This document shows, piece by piece, positions 1 through 12,399 of a DNA stretch of 64,000 nucleotides (position 1 is its first letter; every line of letters begins with the position of its first letter). Where the stretch lies: contig NC_134701.1 of NCBI RefSeq assembly GCF_043290135.1, forward strand, positions 96,056,202-96,120,201. The letters are read 5' to 3'. Position numbers and translations under genes: made by a program. The notes below the pieces were generated by a model that had not been told where the DNA came from, ran no database searches, and saw only the letters and a program-made list of their open reading frames with translations. The stretch is from Rhipicephalus microplus. Lineage: Eukaryota > Arthropoda > Arachnida > Ixodida > Ixodidae.

Positions 1-2
1 TT

Positions 3-764
3 CCCGAAAAACAAAGAAAAGTTGAGAGCCCCGCTACCGAAGATGTGGCTGGGCTACCTTTAAGGTGGCTGGAGCGAGCCAAACAGGGGAATGCTTTGCT
101 GTCATACACAGACGAAGAAGTTACAGCAGTAGAGGCAGCCACACGACTGCAAAGTGCTTGCCTCCTTTGGCATATGTATAGGGAGGGTCTGATCACTGCA
201 TCTGTAGCGCATAGAGTTTACACATGAATCAGGACGTGCCAAACCAAAATGGGGCCGCATGATCCCCGACGTCTCATCGCAGCAGTGGTTGGGAAAAAGA
301 AAGGCAGGGCAACATTTGCCATGAAGAGAGGCCTGCTGTGTGAGCCTGAAGCCAGGAAAGCCTTTCAGGACAAAAATGACAGCCACGTGGAGCTTGAGGT
401 GACTGAAACTGGCCTCTTCCTCTCTCGTCATCACGCTTTTCTAGGTGCAAGCCCAGATGGGCTCGTGAAGTGTAAATGTTGCGCACCACGGCTGCTTGAG
501 ATCAAAGTGCCCCTAAAAATTCAAGATTTTGCCAAAAGGCAGTTGCGTGCTGGGGAACTAAAAAAAAGTAGTGGCTATTATACTCAGGTGCAAGTGCAGA
601 TGGGTGTGACTGGTCTGAACACCTGCGTGTTGTTTGTTTACAGCAAGGAAGAGTGCCGACAAATCTCCGTGCCATTTGACCAGAGTTTCTTCACGGAATT
701 CATAGAACGTTGCAAATTTTTTACTTCCAGCTACTTGCTTCCCTACATTTCCAGTAACTGGTAA
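3..764 (+). pseudogene. YqaJ-type (lambda exonuclease-like) nuclease, 5'-partial, one in-frame stop
   Basis: One reading frame is open from base 3 to the TAA at 762-764, except for a TGA at 225-227. It has no credible start, so the 5' end lies outside the window. The C-terminal half carries the PDDEXK exonuclease signature of the YqaJ/lambda-exonuclease family: an Asp in ASPDGLV (codon at 456), the E-x-K of LLEIKVP (codons at 498 and 504), then a Gln-rich QVQVQMG segment. Family knowledge: such proteins degrade one strand of duplex DNA, and they occur as accessory proteins of some eukaryotic DNA transposons. The TGA lies where an Arg CGA would fit, as expected for C-to-T decay at CpG. The gene converges on the THAP/DDE transposase at 2652-7168, so both probably belong to one element. 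An upstream exon is likely. Confidence 0.8.
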
Positions 765-2651
765 AGTAAAGCTAGAAAATGTTTTCAAGCTTGTGCGTGT
801 GTTCTGTCATACCATAAATACTTCAAGCCAGTAGAAGTAGCCCACCAGAGTTTTGCTTCTGTGCCTGTAAATTGCCTTTTCTACAACAAAGATGTTTATG
901 TATGAGGTTTGTGCATTTTTGTTCTGCGTTAACAAGAACAGTCTACCCTCTTTCTTTGTACATCATTCACGTGCATAAATAACTTGACCACGCTGGGGAA
1001 AAATAGTACAAATGAGCGTGAGGCCCTCCAGTGTGAAGCGTCTGTGTGCTTCATGCTAATTTCGCGGAGGCATAGGCTTGCTTATTTATGCCATGAAGCA
1101 CACGAAACTGCACCACTGGCGTTATTGTTGCTACTAATATTCACACCATTATGGCTTGCGTGCTACTGTAAGGGCCGGCCTTGCTCCAAAACAGCAACTT
1201 ATGTGGAATTTAAAAAAATTCTCGGGGCACCTAAGCTTGCTTACGTACTGTGGAGGTAAAAAGCCTGGTGATACTTATTAACTGCTTCTTTACTGATAGG
1301 GTATTTGTGTTATTTGTGTCTGTCTTCATTGCCACTTTGTTCAATGTAATGTTACATTGACGGGCTCTTTTACTGCTGCATTGTCTGTACTTCTCTTTTC
1401 ACCTTCATTTTGAATTAATTCAAGGTGAATTAAACAAGCAGACCGGTAACACATGCCACAGCTTTCCATGAATCAGTGTTTTGTGGGACAGCGAGGCACC
1501 TGCTCACGTGTCACTTGGCATGAGCTATTTGAACTTTTATCCCACCACTGCTAATGTGTAGGCCTGTGCTATGATGTGTTGTGACCCGCTTCTTTTATGG
1601 CCCTACTTTTTACCCACCACTGCTAGTGTGTAGGCCTGTACTATCATGTGCCTTCTGGCCTGTTTTTTTTTTGTTTTCCTGAAGGCCCTACACAGTTTAC
1701 GGCAAGCACGAAAACAATGTCAAATAAACCACTGTACTGGAGCCCTATGTGGAAAATATTTTTAGACAACTGTTTCTTGCAAAACAGGCGGTTGCAGGCT
1801 TCTTGAAATTTACTCGAGCACTGTGTAACGCCGTTTCTTCACAGCTCCATTATCCTCCTGCAGCTGGTTTCTATGCAGGAAATGATACACTCAACATACC
1901 TTCAGTTTATCAATGAATGCTGTCACGCATTAAAAGGCTACGTCAGCCTGTTAATTAACCTTTCATGTTTATGTTAAACCACAGCAGACTGGATGGCTGG
2001 ACACAAGGGGACAATATGGTGATAGCCCATACAAGTATGCTTCTCAATGGGCAGCTATGGCCACGATCACGAGCTTTTACCCTATCAAAATAAATGTATG
2101 TACCTATTCATTGACACCGCCAGGCATGGGTTCACTTCGATTTTAATGGAAAGCATCAAAACGTGCCGCTGTTTGAAATGGTGACAGAGATGAAGAGAGT
2201 ATGGCTATTGCATAATGCACGTTCATGACAGTACAGGTAGCAATGTGTTATGACAACAAAAAAGAAAAGGGGGGTCAATGCAGACAACACATCTTTTCGT
2301 GCAAGTAAACGTAGTTCTCAAGAAATTTAGAGAATAAGGGAATGACCAAGTAAACAAAGCAAATAAACTGAATACAAAACCTAGGCAGGGACATTTCTTA
2401 TGATGCTTGAATGTGCACGGGAAGGATACGGCTCTTCGTACGTGCCCTCCTGAAGGGATTGGGTTGTTCCTTGTTTTGGGCTAAGGTGAATAAAAAAGCT
2501 TGGAGAGACGGTGAGCAGTTCCTAGAACAGGCACAATGGCCTACATCCTTCCCATTTCTGGCTGTGTTGCATGGCCAAAAAAGTAGTCAAATGTAGTGCA
2601 AGCGAACTGGCGCAGCCTATCAGCAGACATGCAGACTTCACTCACATCTGC
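765..2651. other. Non-coding spacer between convergent genes
   Basis: I see no coding sequence with family similarity. An AATAAA at about 1725 could serve as a polyadenylation signal for the nuclease gene. There is a 72-bp tandem partial duplication: the segment starting at 1541 is repeated with changes from 1613. Short frames at 984-1259 and 2411-2596 have no recognisable composition or motif. Confidence 0.5.
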
Positions 2652-5600
2652 TCACAGCAATGGCTCACCCACAAAGTTTGTCAAGCGTGCGCAAACATGC
2701 CACACCTTGTTCAGTTGTCCAGACATGCTGTTTGGAAACACCTGTGAGAGTATTCTGTAGGTCTTTATCCTCCGAATGACCCTTTCCACATGTATGCGCA
2801 CACTGGCAATAAGCCTTGTCTCAGTTTCATCTGCTTCAGACAGTTGAGGCCGTCCTTCCATGAATGACGGAATGTTCAAGTGCAGTGAAAGTTCCTTGCA
2901 CTCTTCTTCGATGGTGAACCCTCTATCAGCCATCAAACTTCGCCCTGGTGAGAACTTTTCCAACACACCGGAAGCCTTTGTTAGGGCCTTGTCAGACAGC
3001 CTCCCAGGAGAAAGATCGGACACGAACATAACAAAGCCGTTCGGGCTGCACACAACTAACCCTTTTGCAGTATTGTGCTTTTTGTACGAGGAATAGGTCT
3101 CACTCTGTACACGGAATGACGAGGGGGTTTCGATGAAAATTTCGGTGCAGTCGAGGATGCCGTCAACAGTGGTGTAGCCCTTGTCAGTGAAAGCTCGTGG
3201 CCTGTACTTGTCGCACAGGTGGGGAGGCATCCAAGTTGGGACCTGAAAAAAAGAAGGAAAAGTGGGTTTTCATATTTTTTACATTAATATCATCAGTGGC
3301 TTAGGAACGGGCGGGGGGAGTGGTCTTAGAGTGGTGGATCTATGCGAAGGATCTAAGACTGCATTCTCAATGCACATGAATCTCCCCATTGCTCTTAATG
3401 TACGATTTAAAAAGTCACCTTCTCCACCTTTGATTTTTGCCACAAGTACTGGCACTGCTCTGCAGTAGAGACCGCAAGATGAGTCATCACAGCTTGTAAC
3501 ACTGTCAAATGAATCTACAAATGCTCTAAAAATTAGCAAAAAACACACGGGCACACGAGAAGCATGCTGGGATAAGCATTCTCTCAACAAAACTTTTTTT
3601 GGAAGCATCGTTACATATAAATAAAATCATTTACTGCATTGGGCATGTGCTGTAAGACCCAGAAGGTTCATCGATTGATTTATTGAGTTATAATGCACAG
3701 GCACTACATAAGTTATAAGGTGCACTGTAGTGGAGGGCTTCAGTTTAATTTGATCAGATGGGAACCTTTACCGAGCACCTTAATCTCGAACATGCGAGCA
3801 TTTTCGCTTTTTGCCTGCGTAAGAAAAGCGGAAGCCACGGCCGAGAATCGAACCCGCATCCTTGGGCAGCACAACGCCGCGGGCACTGAGCCATGTAGCA
3901 ACCCGCAGAATAAAAAAAGTGAAATGAGTACATTTAAGGTGAGGTGACATGTGACGTTGCTTCCAATAATTTTTAGCTGAGAGTGAGTGCTTGTCCCATT
4001 GTGCTTCGCCTGTGTTGTATTTTTGCGCTCTGGGTTTTACAAGCGTGCACCAACTGCCTAACGAGTAGTTTTACTGAAATTTACTTTAATTCAATCGATC
4101 CATCTTAGAATGCAAACACAAGGTGTTCAAGCTGAGCAATCTTGCAGTAAGCTTAAAAAAGCATGCTTCGGGGAATTAAATTACCTGTACGTTCTTAGCA
4201 GGTATCTTGACAGACAGAAAGGCAGTAGTGGGGGCTAATATATCTGGCCATGAGGGGAAGGCTGACAAACACCCCTTGAAATAGAACCCTGGCTACGCGA
4301 CTGATCAGTGTACAGTTGGCCTTTTATACCTAAAATTCCATCCAGTCCCCTTTCTCCCTTCCCATAAATGTTGCAATTTGTCGCGGCCATCACAGAGACC
4401 ACAAACAAAAGGCAATAAAAAAAGATAACTGGTGCTGACATACCTGGCGAAGCCTGTTGTCCAAAAAATCCAGCCATGTTACCCAGATCCTCGAAACGGT
4501 TGACGTAGAAACGCCAAACCTGTACGAAAAACAAATTTGCAAAAAATGCGCATCAGTGATTTTCTGCAGCACAAACAAAAGAACCTACGGTTGCAATGAA
4601 GATGTCATTGCAGAAGATGCTTAAACGGTACTGAATTCCTTTTGCGTAAGCACCTTGTTACTTCCAGTCATTTTCATTATAAACGATAAGTGAAAAAGTG
4701 CTGCATACCATTGCTGATATTTTGAGGAACGTACGAATACACAGCATGCTGCATTCCCCCTATGCACAAAGTAACTAACAAAACCAGCTACGCTCGGCAG
4801 GAACACTGAAATTTGGCTTAAACTTGAATTTCTCAGTGAATGAAAGTTCGTTTGCTCCCGGACAAGCACTAAGGGTATTACAAAATACCAAATCTTTTGA
4901 ATAAAGCAAACTCGTATTTTGTCTTCATGGCCCCTTTCGGGCTGATTGGGTTATGCTTGTTTCCCTCACAGCATATTCATAAATAACATTATACACAGTA
5001 TGCCCGCGTAAATGTATTGGCATGGTAACAGAGTTTCATTAGTCACTCCACTTGGACCTTATGCAGAGGCAAAAATGAGTACTGATGCAAAAAAAAACAC
5101 TTCAACGTTGGCAGCGTACCTGTACGCAAGGTCAAGGCCGTCAAGGCCCAGCCGTAGCCTCATCAGGACGAGCACAAGCTGTGTCTTCAAAGGCAGGATG
5201 AAGTTCCGGTCCTCGTTCTCCGTTTCCTTCATCTGCCAGAACCGCAGCTTTTTCGCATCTGGTTCAAGTAGGGACCAAAAACTGTCGAAGGACTTTCTGG
5301 ATGTAAAGCCAGTGTAGTACCGCAGCTTCTTTTCATCTTCTACAAGGGCTTCATACGTGATGTCAATCTTTTGTGTAGCTTCAGCCTTGCACCTCTTGAC
5401 TTTCTTCTGCATACAGGATAGCTCAAGCCGCAAGCACCTATTCTTCTGCTGAAGGCGGTCACATAGCTTTTTTGCTTCAGCATGGTCCTGTTGAGAGCGT
5501 TTTAGCTGGCGGTTGAGCTCTTCAACATGCGCGTAAGCAGCTTCAGCCTTTTCTGCTAGCTCAGTTATTATATTATTTTGGCAAGCAACTTTCTTGGCAA

Positions 5601-7168
5601 GCTGGTCATAGCTTGACTCTTGGCTGCTGTAGGCATGGTCCATGAGTAGAGTGCTTTGCTGTGCGGTGTCTTCACTGTCGCTGCTGCTACTAGTGATGGC
5701 AGAGCCTGAGACTTCTGGGTCGTGCTGGGGTGCCACAGTTGGACTGTTGGGAAGTTCCGGCTGTCAGGGGAAAATGAAAAAAGAAAGCCATGTGTTTCAG
5801 TGATTTTTACAACACACTGTGCAGCTGCAGGTGAGATTTCCAATACTGCATTTTATACCTTCACACGAGTTTAAGTTTACTCGGCATCATTGCTTTTTTT
5901 ACGCAGTAGCGCAACCCTTAAGTAGCCATTGCCTGCATTAAGCCATAACAAAATATTCAGTGGTGCATATGCAACAACGTAATGCTATTTCTCTGCATTG
6001 CTTGCGCTCAAATTACCTGTGTCCTTATGAGTGGTCGCCTCCTTTCCACCTTTTGCGGTCTCAGCGGGAAGATTGTGGGCACTCTGTTCATGTAAGTCTT
6101 TTTTCCTCCTTCGAAGTGGGCACCGCATACTCGGTGTCCCGTGGTAGGCGTAAACTTGGAGAACCTGAGCACAAAAAGTTCCAGCATTATTTCATATGAC
6201 ACTGAACATCACCTACTGCGTTTTCAGGTTCCTTTTAAATGTCCAGTCTGCATGCTACCACTGCAAGACAACAGTATCACTTTCTCTTGATTAACGTACA
6301 AAAAGTTCCATATCAGTCAAGGGCAAATGACAAATGTAATTTTAATTTTCAGCGTCACTCGACAACGCCACACACAGGTAAATTATACAGCTGTTTGTGC
6401 CACTCATCTGCATAGGTGCAGCGAAATCGGCCGCGTGCATGCACCAGATAACTATTTTACGGAAAGGACGAGATTACAGAGGCACCGTTTGCATCGAGGG
6501 TGATCCGCGAAAGCTAATCGCCGTTTGGCACAACGAGTTCTGGGTAAGTTGTTGCAAGCGTGCCGTGAAGTACGTTACGTCGTTTCTAAAAAGTAAGGTC
6601 TCGATGTACGGTAGAGCTATTAGGAGAGCCTCGTCAATGAGCTTGCCTTCCCCTTATGCCTGCATGCTTGCCACTTGCGTTGTAAAAAAAAAAAAAAAAA
6701 AACGCAAGCCGCGTACGCGGTGCTGCACTTGCGCAACATGGAAAACTAAAAGACCTCAGCACTACAACTCGTAATAATAATAATATTAGTACGCAGCGGT
6801 AACAAAAAACGCTAGAATAAGGAAGATGCGCTAAAAAATGACCGGCATGCACAACCGCGAACCGCGGCTGAGCTATCCGGTAAGAGTATACGCAGGCAGA
6901 GTGAGCAAAGATCATATTCTTTGGTATGCTAAGCTTCATGATTAAACATTCACATAAAAAAAAAACCACCGCAATACGCTTATTTAGTTTCAAAGCGGCA
7001 CTATACATTTATTAAGATGTCTTACCTGCCGCCCCGTCCAGCCCTGTTGATACGCTGAATCCACGTCTCCCGAAGCTTTTGCTCTTTAGGAAAGACGTAG
7101 AAACCCAAGCCTTTATCCCTTGTGCTGTTGTTGTAGCATCCAGGAACACAGCACGTAAATCCTCCCAT
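2652..7168 (-). CDS. THAP-domain DDE_Tnp_4 (HARBI1/ISL2EU-like) transposase, five exons, open
   Basis: Five exons join on the minus strand with GT-AG introns and matching phases: 7168-7026, 6164-6017, 5760-5120, 4519-4444 and 3242-2652. They total 1599 nt, about 532 residues, with no stop. The start ATG (7166-7168) leads straight into a THAP zinc finger: CCVPGC near residues 6-11, a conserved Trp near 36, and C-x2-H (CGAHF) in exon 2. Exon 3 gives an acidic/Ser-rich stretch and a long coiled coil, then a helix-turn-helix spanning exons 3-4. Exon 5 holds the DDE_Tnp_4 core: Asp in ILDCTEIF, Asp in MADRGF and Glu in [10 protein letters not shown]. The predicted role is DNA cut-and-paste transposition in the nucleus. 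The convergent YqaJ gene points to ISL2EU. Terminal repeats were not found; the left end is outside the window. A SINE sits in intron 4. Confidence 0.82.
3674..3909 (-). mobile_element. tRNA-derived SINE inside transposase intron 4
   Basis: Read on the minus strand it begins with a tRNA-like head: a box A-like TGGCTCAGTG at about 3890 and a box B-like GGTTCGATTC at about 3850. The body includes the GCCCTCCACTAC segment shared with the other SINE copies in the window, and the 3' tail ends near 3674. It lies between exons 4 and 5 of the minus-strand transposase and would be spliced out. The family is the tick tRNA-SINE type (Ruka-like); the name is from memory. Confidence 0.75.
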
Positions 7169-7420
7169 CGTAAGACGGCTCCACACGACCGAAAAATCTA
7201 TCGAAAAGGGAACGCTCAGGCACGACTACAAGTACCGGCATGCACCGCGGCTGCCGCGGCAGCGGTGGCGTCGCGAAACTGGCCTGTGGGATCGGTCTAT
7301 TGAGCACATGAGCATAACCTCGAACAAAACAAAAACATGGAGCACTGTGCACATCCACACGGTAACCTGAATCGATGGTATCAGCCGCAAGAAGTGGTGC
7401 ATGTGCAAATTATGTAAAAG

Positions 7421-7421
<1 letters not shown>

Positions 7422-7474
<53 letters not shown>

Positions 7475-7476
7475 GC

Positions 7477-7548
<72 letters not shown>
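7422..7548. repeat. (GT)n microsatellite with (AT)n tail
   Basis: About 118 bp of GT dinucleotides, with a few GC interruptions near 7470-7485, are followed by (AT)n to 7548. Open frames over it, reading Cys-Val or His-Thr polymers, are artefacts of the repeat. Confidence 0.95.
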
Positions 7549-7568
7549 CCCCACAGCGCCCAACGTAT

Positions 7569-8369
7569 TGTCGCGTAGATATAGATGTAGCTATTTTCTT
7601 TCAACTTTTGGCTCGTTCCAATCTCGCGGGTCTGCCCAGGAGCAGGGTTTGCGGTGGTGTCCTTGAGTGGCTCACGGGCTTTGTTGTACAAGCGCGTTAT
7701 CTTCCTTCCTGCGAGGGTCTGTTTCCCATTTAGGGGACCGAAGATGGCTTTACATCAGCGGCGCCTGAAGGTATGCGGGGTGAGCTGTACGGTGGAAGCC
7801 TAACGGATGTCGCGGTAGCTTGTTGTGTGTTTTTACTTTAGTTTAGGTCATTTCGAGGGTCTGTTTCCCATTTAGGGGACCGTAGACGGCTTTGCATTCG
7901 CGGCGCCTGAAGCTATGCGGGGTGAGCTGTACGGTAGAAGCCTAACGGATGTCGCGGTAGCTCGTTGTATGTTTTGACATTAGTTTAGGTCATTTGTGTT
8001 TAGGTGGACGGCGGTCATCGAGTTCAAATTCGGTGGAGACCGCCCGCTATTGGGTGTACCTGTTTGAATTCGTGACACCCGATTGGGTGTGGTGAACGGA
8101 TACTTCTGAGTGGTCCTTTTTGTTTGTCGGGGGTCGCTTCGGGACGCTTCCAGGGGAGCCGAGGGAGAGTCGCACCGGAGACGCCACGAGAGCAGGTTGC
8201 AGCGGGTGCTGCTCCGAGTTGTTAGAGTTATGCAGCGTACAAGTGTGTACGACGTCTATTATGAACACCAAGCCAAATAAATCGGTTTAGGAGCAACTCT
8301 ATGGATCTGCTGTGTGTACGTGTCATTTCTTCGGCGGCGACCAAGTAGCAACCAGAACATTACACTACA
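7569..8369 (+). repeat. 5' LTR of the Gypsy element, with internal 142-bp tandem duplication
   Basis: This LTR is 801 bp against 658 bp for the 3' LTR. The difference is a tandem copy of a 142-bp unit (7712-7853, then 7854 to about 7995), which starts at CGAGGGTCTG in each copy. Elsewhere the two LTRs differ at roughly two dozen positions by eye, which suggests a moderately old insertion. Confidence 0.92.
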
Positions 8370-9456
8370 AAGTGGTGGAGGCTGCGCGGTAGCGAAAACC
8401 CCCCGTACGTTGATGCCCACTCTGAGGAGCCAGAACGGCGCGGACGACGTTGCGAGAATGGCCCACCTTCTAACTGGTGCAACCTCGAGACCCTTCATCG
8501 GGCCCCCGATCTTCAAAGGTACACCTGAGGAATCCGTATCGGAGTGGGTGACCTGCTACGAACATGTATCTTCACTCAACTCATGGGACGACGATACAAA
8601 GGTGAAATTTCTTTATTTGGCTTTTGAGGACGACGCTAAAAAATGGTATACAACGAAAGTCATGACCAGCGCTCCTAATACGTGGGAAGAGTGGGCCACG
8701 TTGCTTAAGTCTAGCTTCACTGGCCACCACGCAGCAGAGATAACCCGCCTGAGACTAGAGAATCGAATTCAACTGCCGTCTGAGAGCCCGGAGAAGTATT
8801 ATTACGACGTACTGCAGCTGTGCGCTCACGTAGACCCAGCTATGAAAGAGGAAGACCGCGTACGTCATCTTTTGCGTAGACTCCGCGCCGATGCTCTGGA
8901 GAAAATGGTCCTCGCCAACCCGACAAGTTCAGGAGAATTTTTACAAATTCTGCAACGGATAAACCATGCCGCGTTGATGGCCCGTGCCCATTTGAGTCCT
9001 CTGAACAGCTACCTCCCAGCCAACGTTACACAGCCGGGGTCAGCGGCCATTCCTGGGGAATCAATCGCGACACAGCCCACTCTGGTGAGCCAACACCACC
9101 TAAATGAGTTCAGGCCTCTTCACTCCGGCGCGCCTTCGTGTGACGTCATTCAACTTTGCCCGAGCCTCTCACGCCAACACCACCTAGCTCACGCCGTACC
9201 AGCAGCGTTTCGGCGTGTCCAGGCATGTTGACAGGCAAGGAGGAGGGCGACCTCTCTCGAGAGAGCGAGCACCGTGGTAGCCCGTAGCTTTGCGGAAGAG
9301 CCGTAAGTTGTCCGAGTCTCCGACAGGTGGCGGCAGCCGTGACAATTATTTCACTCTGTCGTTGAACGAGACCACGCAGCCACGCCGTGCGCGCTGTTCC
9401 GTGTTGCAGTTACCGCTTCCGCCGAATTTATTTTGTTGACGAATGTATCCTGAGAC

Positions 9457-12387
9457 ATGGGGCGGTGTTGTGTACCCAACTGTCGAGGGAACTATGACAA
9501 TGGTCCGAAAGTCCGCTTGTTTTCTTTTCCGAGAGACGCTAAGCGAAGAGCGGAATGGCAGCGGGCTGTGCGACGGAGCGACGTCGACGTGAGGCTGTTG
9601 AAGGACCCCAAGGTAAGCTGCATCGAGCGTACCCCTTCAGAATTAACGAGATTTCTCGTAATTATCCCAGGAAATTCTAATTGGTGTTTTTTTTTTTTTT
9701 TTTTGTTCCGGTCACGCGCAGGTTTGCGAGCGTCACTTCAAGTCGGAACACCTGCGCACAACGTCAACGTATACGGACTGCGATGGACGAACCATTGAAG
9801 CTCCTATAAAGTTGACACGGCTGACTCCAGACGCCTTCCCAGCCATTTTTCCAGACTGCCCTTCGTATATCTCGGATTCGCGCACGTCGCGAGAAGAGCC
9901 TGAACTGAAAAGGAAGCGGACTGAAAATGAGCTACTCCAGAAAGCCATACACGAGTCCCAAGCAGCGTTTGAAAAAGAAGAAAAACAGTACAAAGTTTGT
10001 AATCTGGGTGAACTGATTTCTCGGGTTAACGAGCGTCCAAATAAGAAGTTTTGGTGTACAACAGCCTGCGAGACGTGCCTCATCGTCGCCCACATCGAAC
10101 CGGCGTTGCAAGCTCCGGAGATGCTTGTATCTGTGGTGGTTACAGAGGATCTGTCCGTTTCCGTGTATTTTAAGTGCGCTCCGTTGGTGTCGGATGATGT
10201 GTGCATTACTGACGAAGTCCGTGGTGTCCGTGTGCTGGACAACCTTCTAGACAGCGTGGAGCGATATTGTGAAAAGAAGGCCCGTCAACAGGAGGACAAG
10301 GTAGGAGGAGTGCTTAGGCTTCTTTTATCCTTGCTGGATGACATTTGCGATGATGAGCTGCATGATGATGAGAGGGCTGGCGCACTAATCTTCCTGAAGG
10401 AGCAGTGCAAGCTGCTGACAAAGAAGAGTAATGGCGTGCGGTATTCTGCAGAGCTTTTAGTTTTTAGCAGTATATTGCACACAATTTCTCCACATGCTTA
10501 CAAGTTTTTTCGCCACAGCAACAAGCTTGTCTTGCCGCATGACACTACCATCAAGCGAGTTTGTGCTGCACATGATGTGAGCCCATCGAAAGAGCAGTGC
10601 GAAGAAGGTTTTCTGAGGTACATTAAGCGCAGAGCAACCATTCTGAAGCCTCATGAAAAAAATGTGACTGTCATGCTTGATGAAATACACCTGCAACAGT
10701 TTTTTGAATATAAAGGTGGCTGCCTAACAGGGTTTGCTGCGCATTGTGGGGAACCAGCAAAGACAGCGCACGTGTTCATGGTACAGTCTTTGCTTTCATC
10801 TTATAAAGATGTTGCTCATATCCTTCCGGTAACTCGTATCACAGCAACGGAGCTGCATGATGTTCTAAAGACACTAATCATGAGGCTTGAAAGTGCTGGT
10901 CTGCATGTTGTTGCGGTCGTAACAGACAACAATGCCATAAACAGGAAAATGATGTCTCTGTTTAGCGAACAAAATGAGCCAGGGATTGTTTTTCCTCATC
11001 CTGCCAACCCGCAACAGCCATTGTTTCATGTTGTGGACACTGTTCACTTGCTCAAGTGTATACGCAACAATTGGCTCAATCAGAAGGATAATGACAAGTC
11101 GTTTTTGTATCCTCCTTTTGAAAGCTGTGAAAGTGGTGAGGACCAAAAAGCTTCGTTTACTTTTTTGAGGAAGCTGTACCAGAGTGAACAAAGCAAGCTT
11201 GCAAAGGTTGCCTATGGTCTGAGCTATAAAGCACTTTATCCAAGCCACCTAGAGCGTCAAAATGTGAAATTGGTGTTGAAAGTTTTTAACAGCTTTGTGT
11301 CATCAGCTTTGTCACTTGAAGCGCAGAAATTGCATTTGGCTGCACTGCAGGAAACGGCCACCTTTATTGATTTGATTGTCAGGTGGTGGAGCATTGTAAA
11401 TGTTAAGACTCCAGAAAAGGGGCACAGACTACGTGATGTTTATCAGCAGCCTGTGAAGGATATGTCTTGTTTGCAAGTTCAGTACCTTGATCAGTTCAGT
11501 ACCTTGATCAGTTCATTACCTGGCTTGACAGGTGGAGCCGGAGGGGAACCACGGCTGGAAATTTGACAAAGGAGACCCACTTTGCTCTCCGGCTAAGCAC
11601 GTATTCATTGATTGAGCTGTCACGGTATTGCCTTGATGAGCTGGGCTTTAGGTACGTCCTTTTGGGGAAGTTTCAAATAGATTGCCTTGAGGCCAGGTTC
11701 GGGAAGTACCGCCAAATGTGTGGATCTCACTACAATGTGTCAATCACAGAAGTATTCGAAGCGGAGACAAAGATTCGCTTGCAGGACACTTTAAAGCTGG
11801 AAGACATGCCGCTGTCATTGGCACCTAAGGAACAGGAGCTTGATGCCGAGATGCTAATAGCAAAGTATGCCATCAAACTCACCCAAAGTGACCTGAAGGC
11901 ATCACAAACTGACGTGCCTGCGTTGGCATACATTGCAGGCTATTGTGCGCATGCTGCAATTAAACGTCAGCCATGTGAGGATTGTCAGTCACAGCTCATG
12001 ATCACTGACCGAGAACTGCAGCAAAGTGAGCACGTACTAATTGACAGCATGAGCAGAGGCGGCTTGAAGTTTCCGCAGCCTTTTGTTGTTAATGTTGTTC
12101 TTGGCACTAAGATAGTATTAGAGCACCTTGTCAGTAAGGAACAGGAGCAGCGGTTTCATGCAGAAGCCAACCAAAGGATGGTCCTCTTGAGCATCATGCA
12201 GTTCCTACTAAGCGACGGCGAGGAGTTGGACATGTGTGCAAGTGGCCACCATCCAGATACCGTACTCAAGAACATTCTAAAACCAGCTGTCAACACGCTT
12301 CTAAAAAACTATGTCGCTTGCAGGAATGACAGTGTCATGAAAGAAAAAGCCTGTACAAAGCAAAGAAAGTTGCTAACGCGACAGTAA
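9457..12387 (+). pseudogene. P-like THAP transposase (copy 1), frameshifted only by a 17-bp tandem duplication
   Basis: Exon 1 (9457-9612) starts MGRCCVPNC and holds the first half of a THAP zinc finger. The donor is AAG|GTAAGC, and the acceptor at 9722 resumes in phase with VCERHF, the C-x2-H half. The frame then runs through a P-type core: MLDEIHL (first Asp), TDNNAINRKM (second Asp) and a VDTVHLLKCIRNNW segment. A tandem repeat of CAGTACCTTGATCAGTT (11480-11496 and 11497-11513) shifts the frame and produces a stop at 11566. The original frame continues from 11563 to the TAA at 12387, with YIAGYCAH and a Cys-rich tail. Without the extra 17 bp the coding length is 2805 nt, about 934 residues. 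It is homologous to the copy at 40.35-43.32 kb. Confidence 0.88.
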
Positions 12388-12399
12388 ACTTTGCTAGTG

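Noticed and set aside
3840..3900. A tRNA gene
   Set aside because: Box A and box B are present, but they form the head of a SINE with its typical body, and no cloverleaf-quality tRNA is seen.
7549..7568. CCCCACAGCGCCCAACG resembles an LTR end plus Lys-type primer site, or a piggyBac end mirrored at 20660-20675 next to (AT)n
   Set aside because: The primer site lacks the TGG start, and the mirrored match is only about 9 of 13 bases without TTAA; neither reading is supported.
7375..7691. Open frames across the GT repeat on both strands
   Set aside because: They encode dinucleotide-repeat polymers and depend only on the microsatellite.
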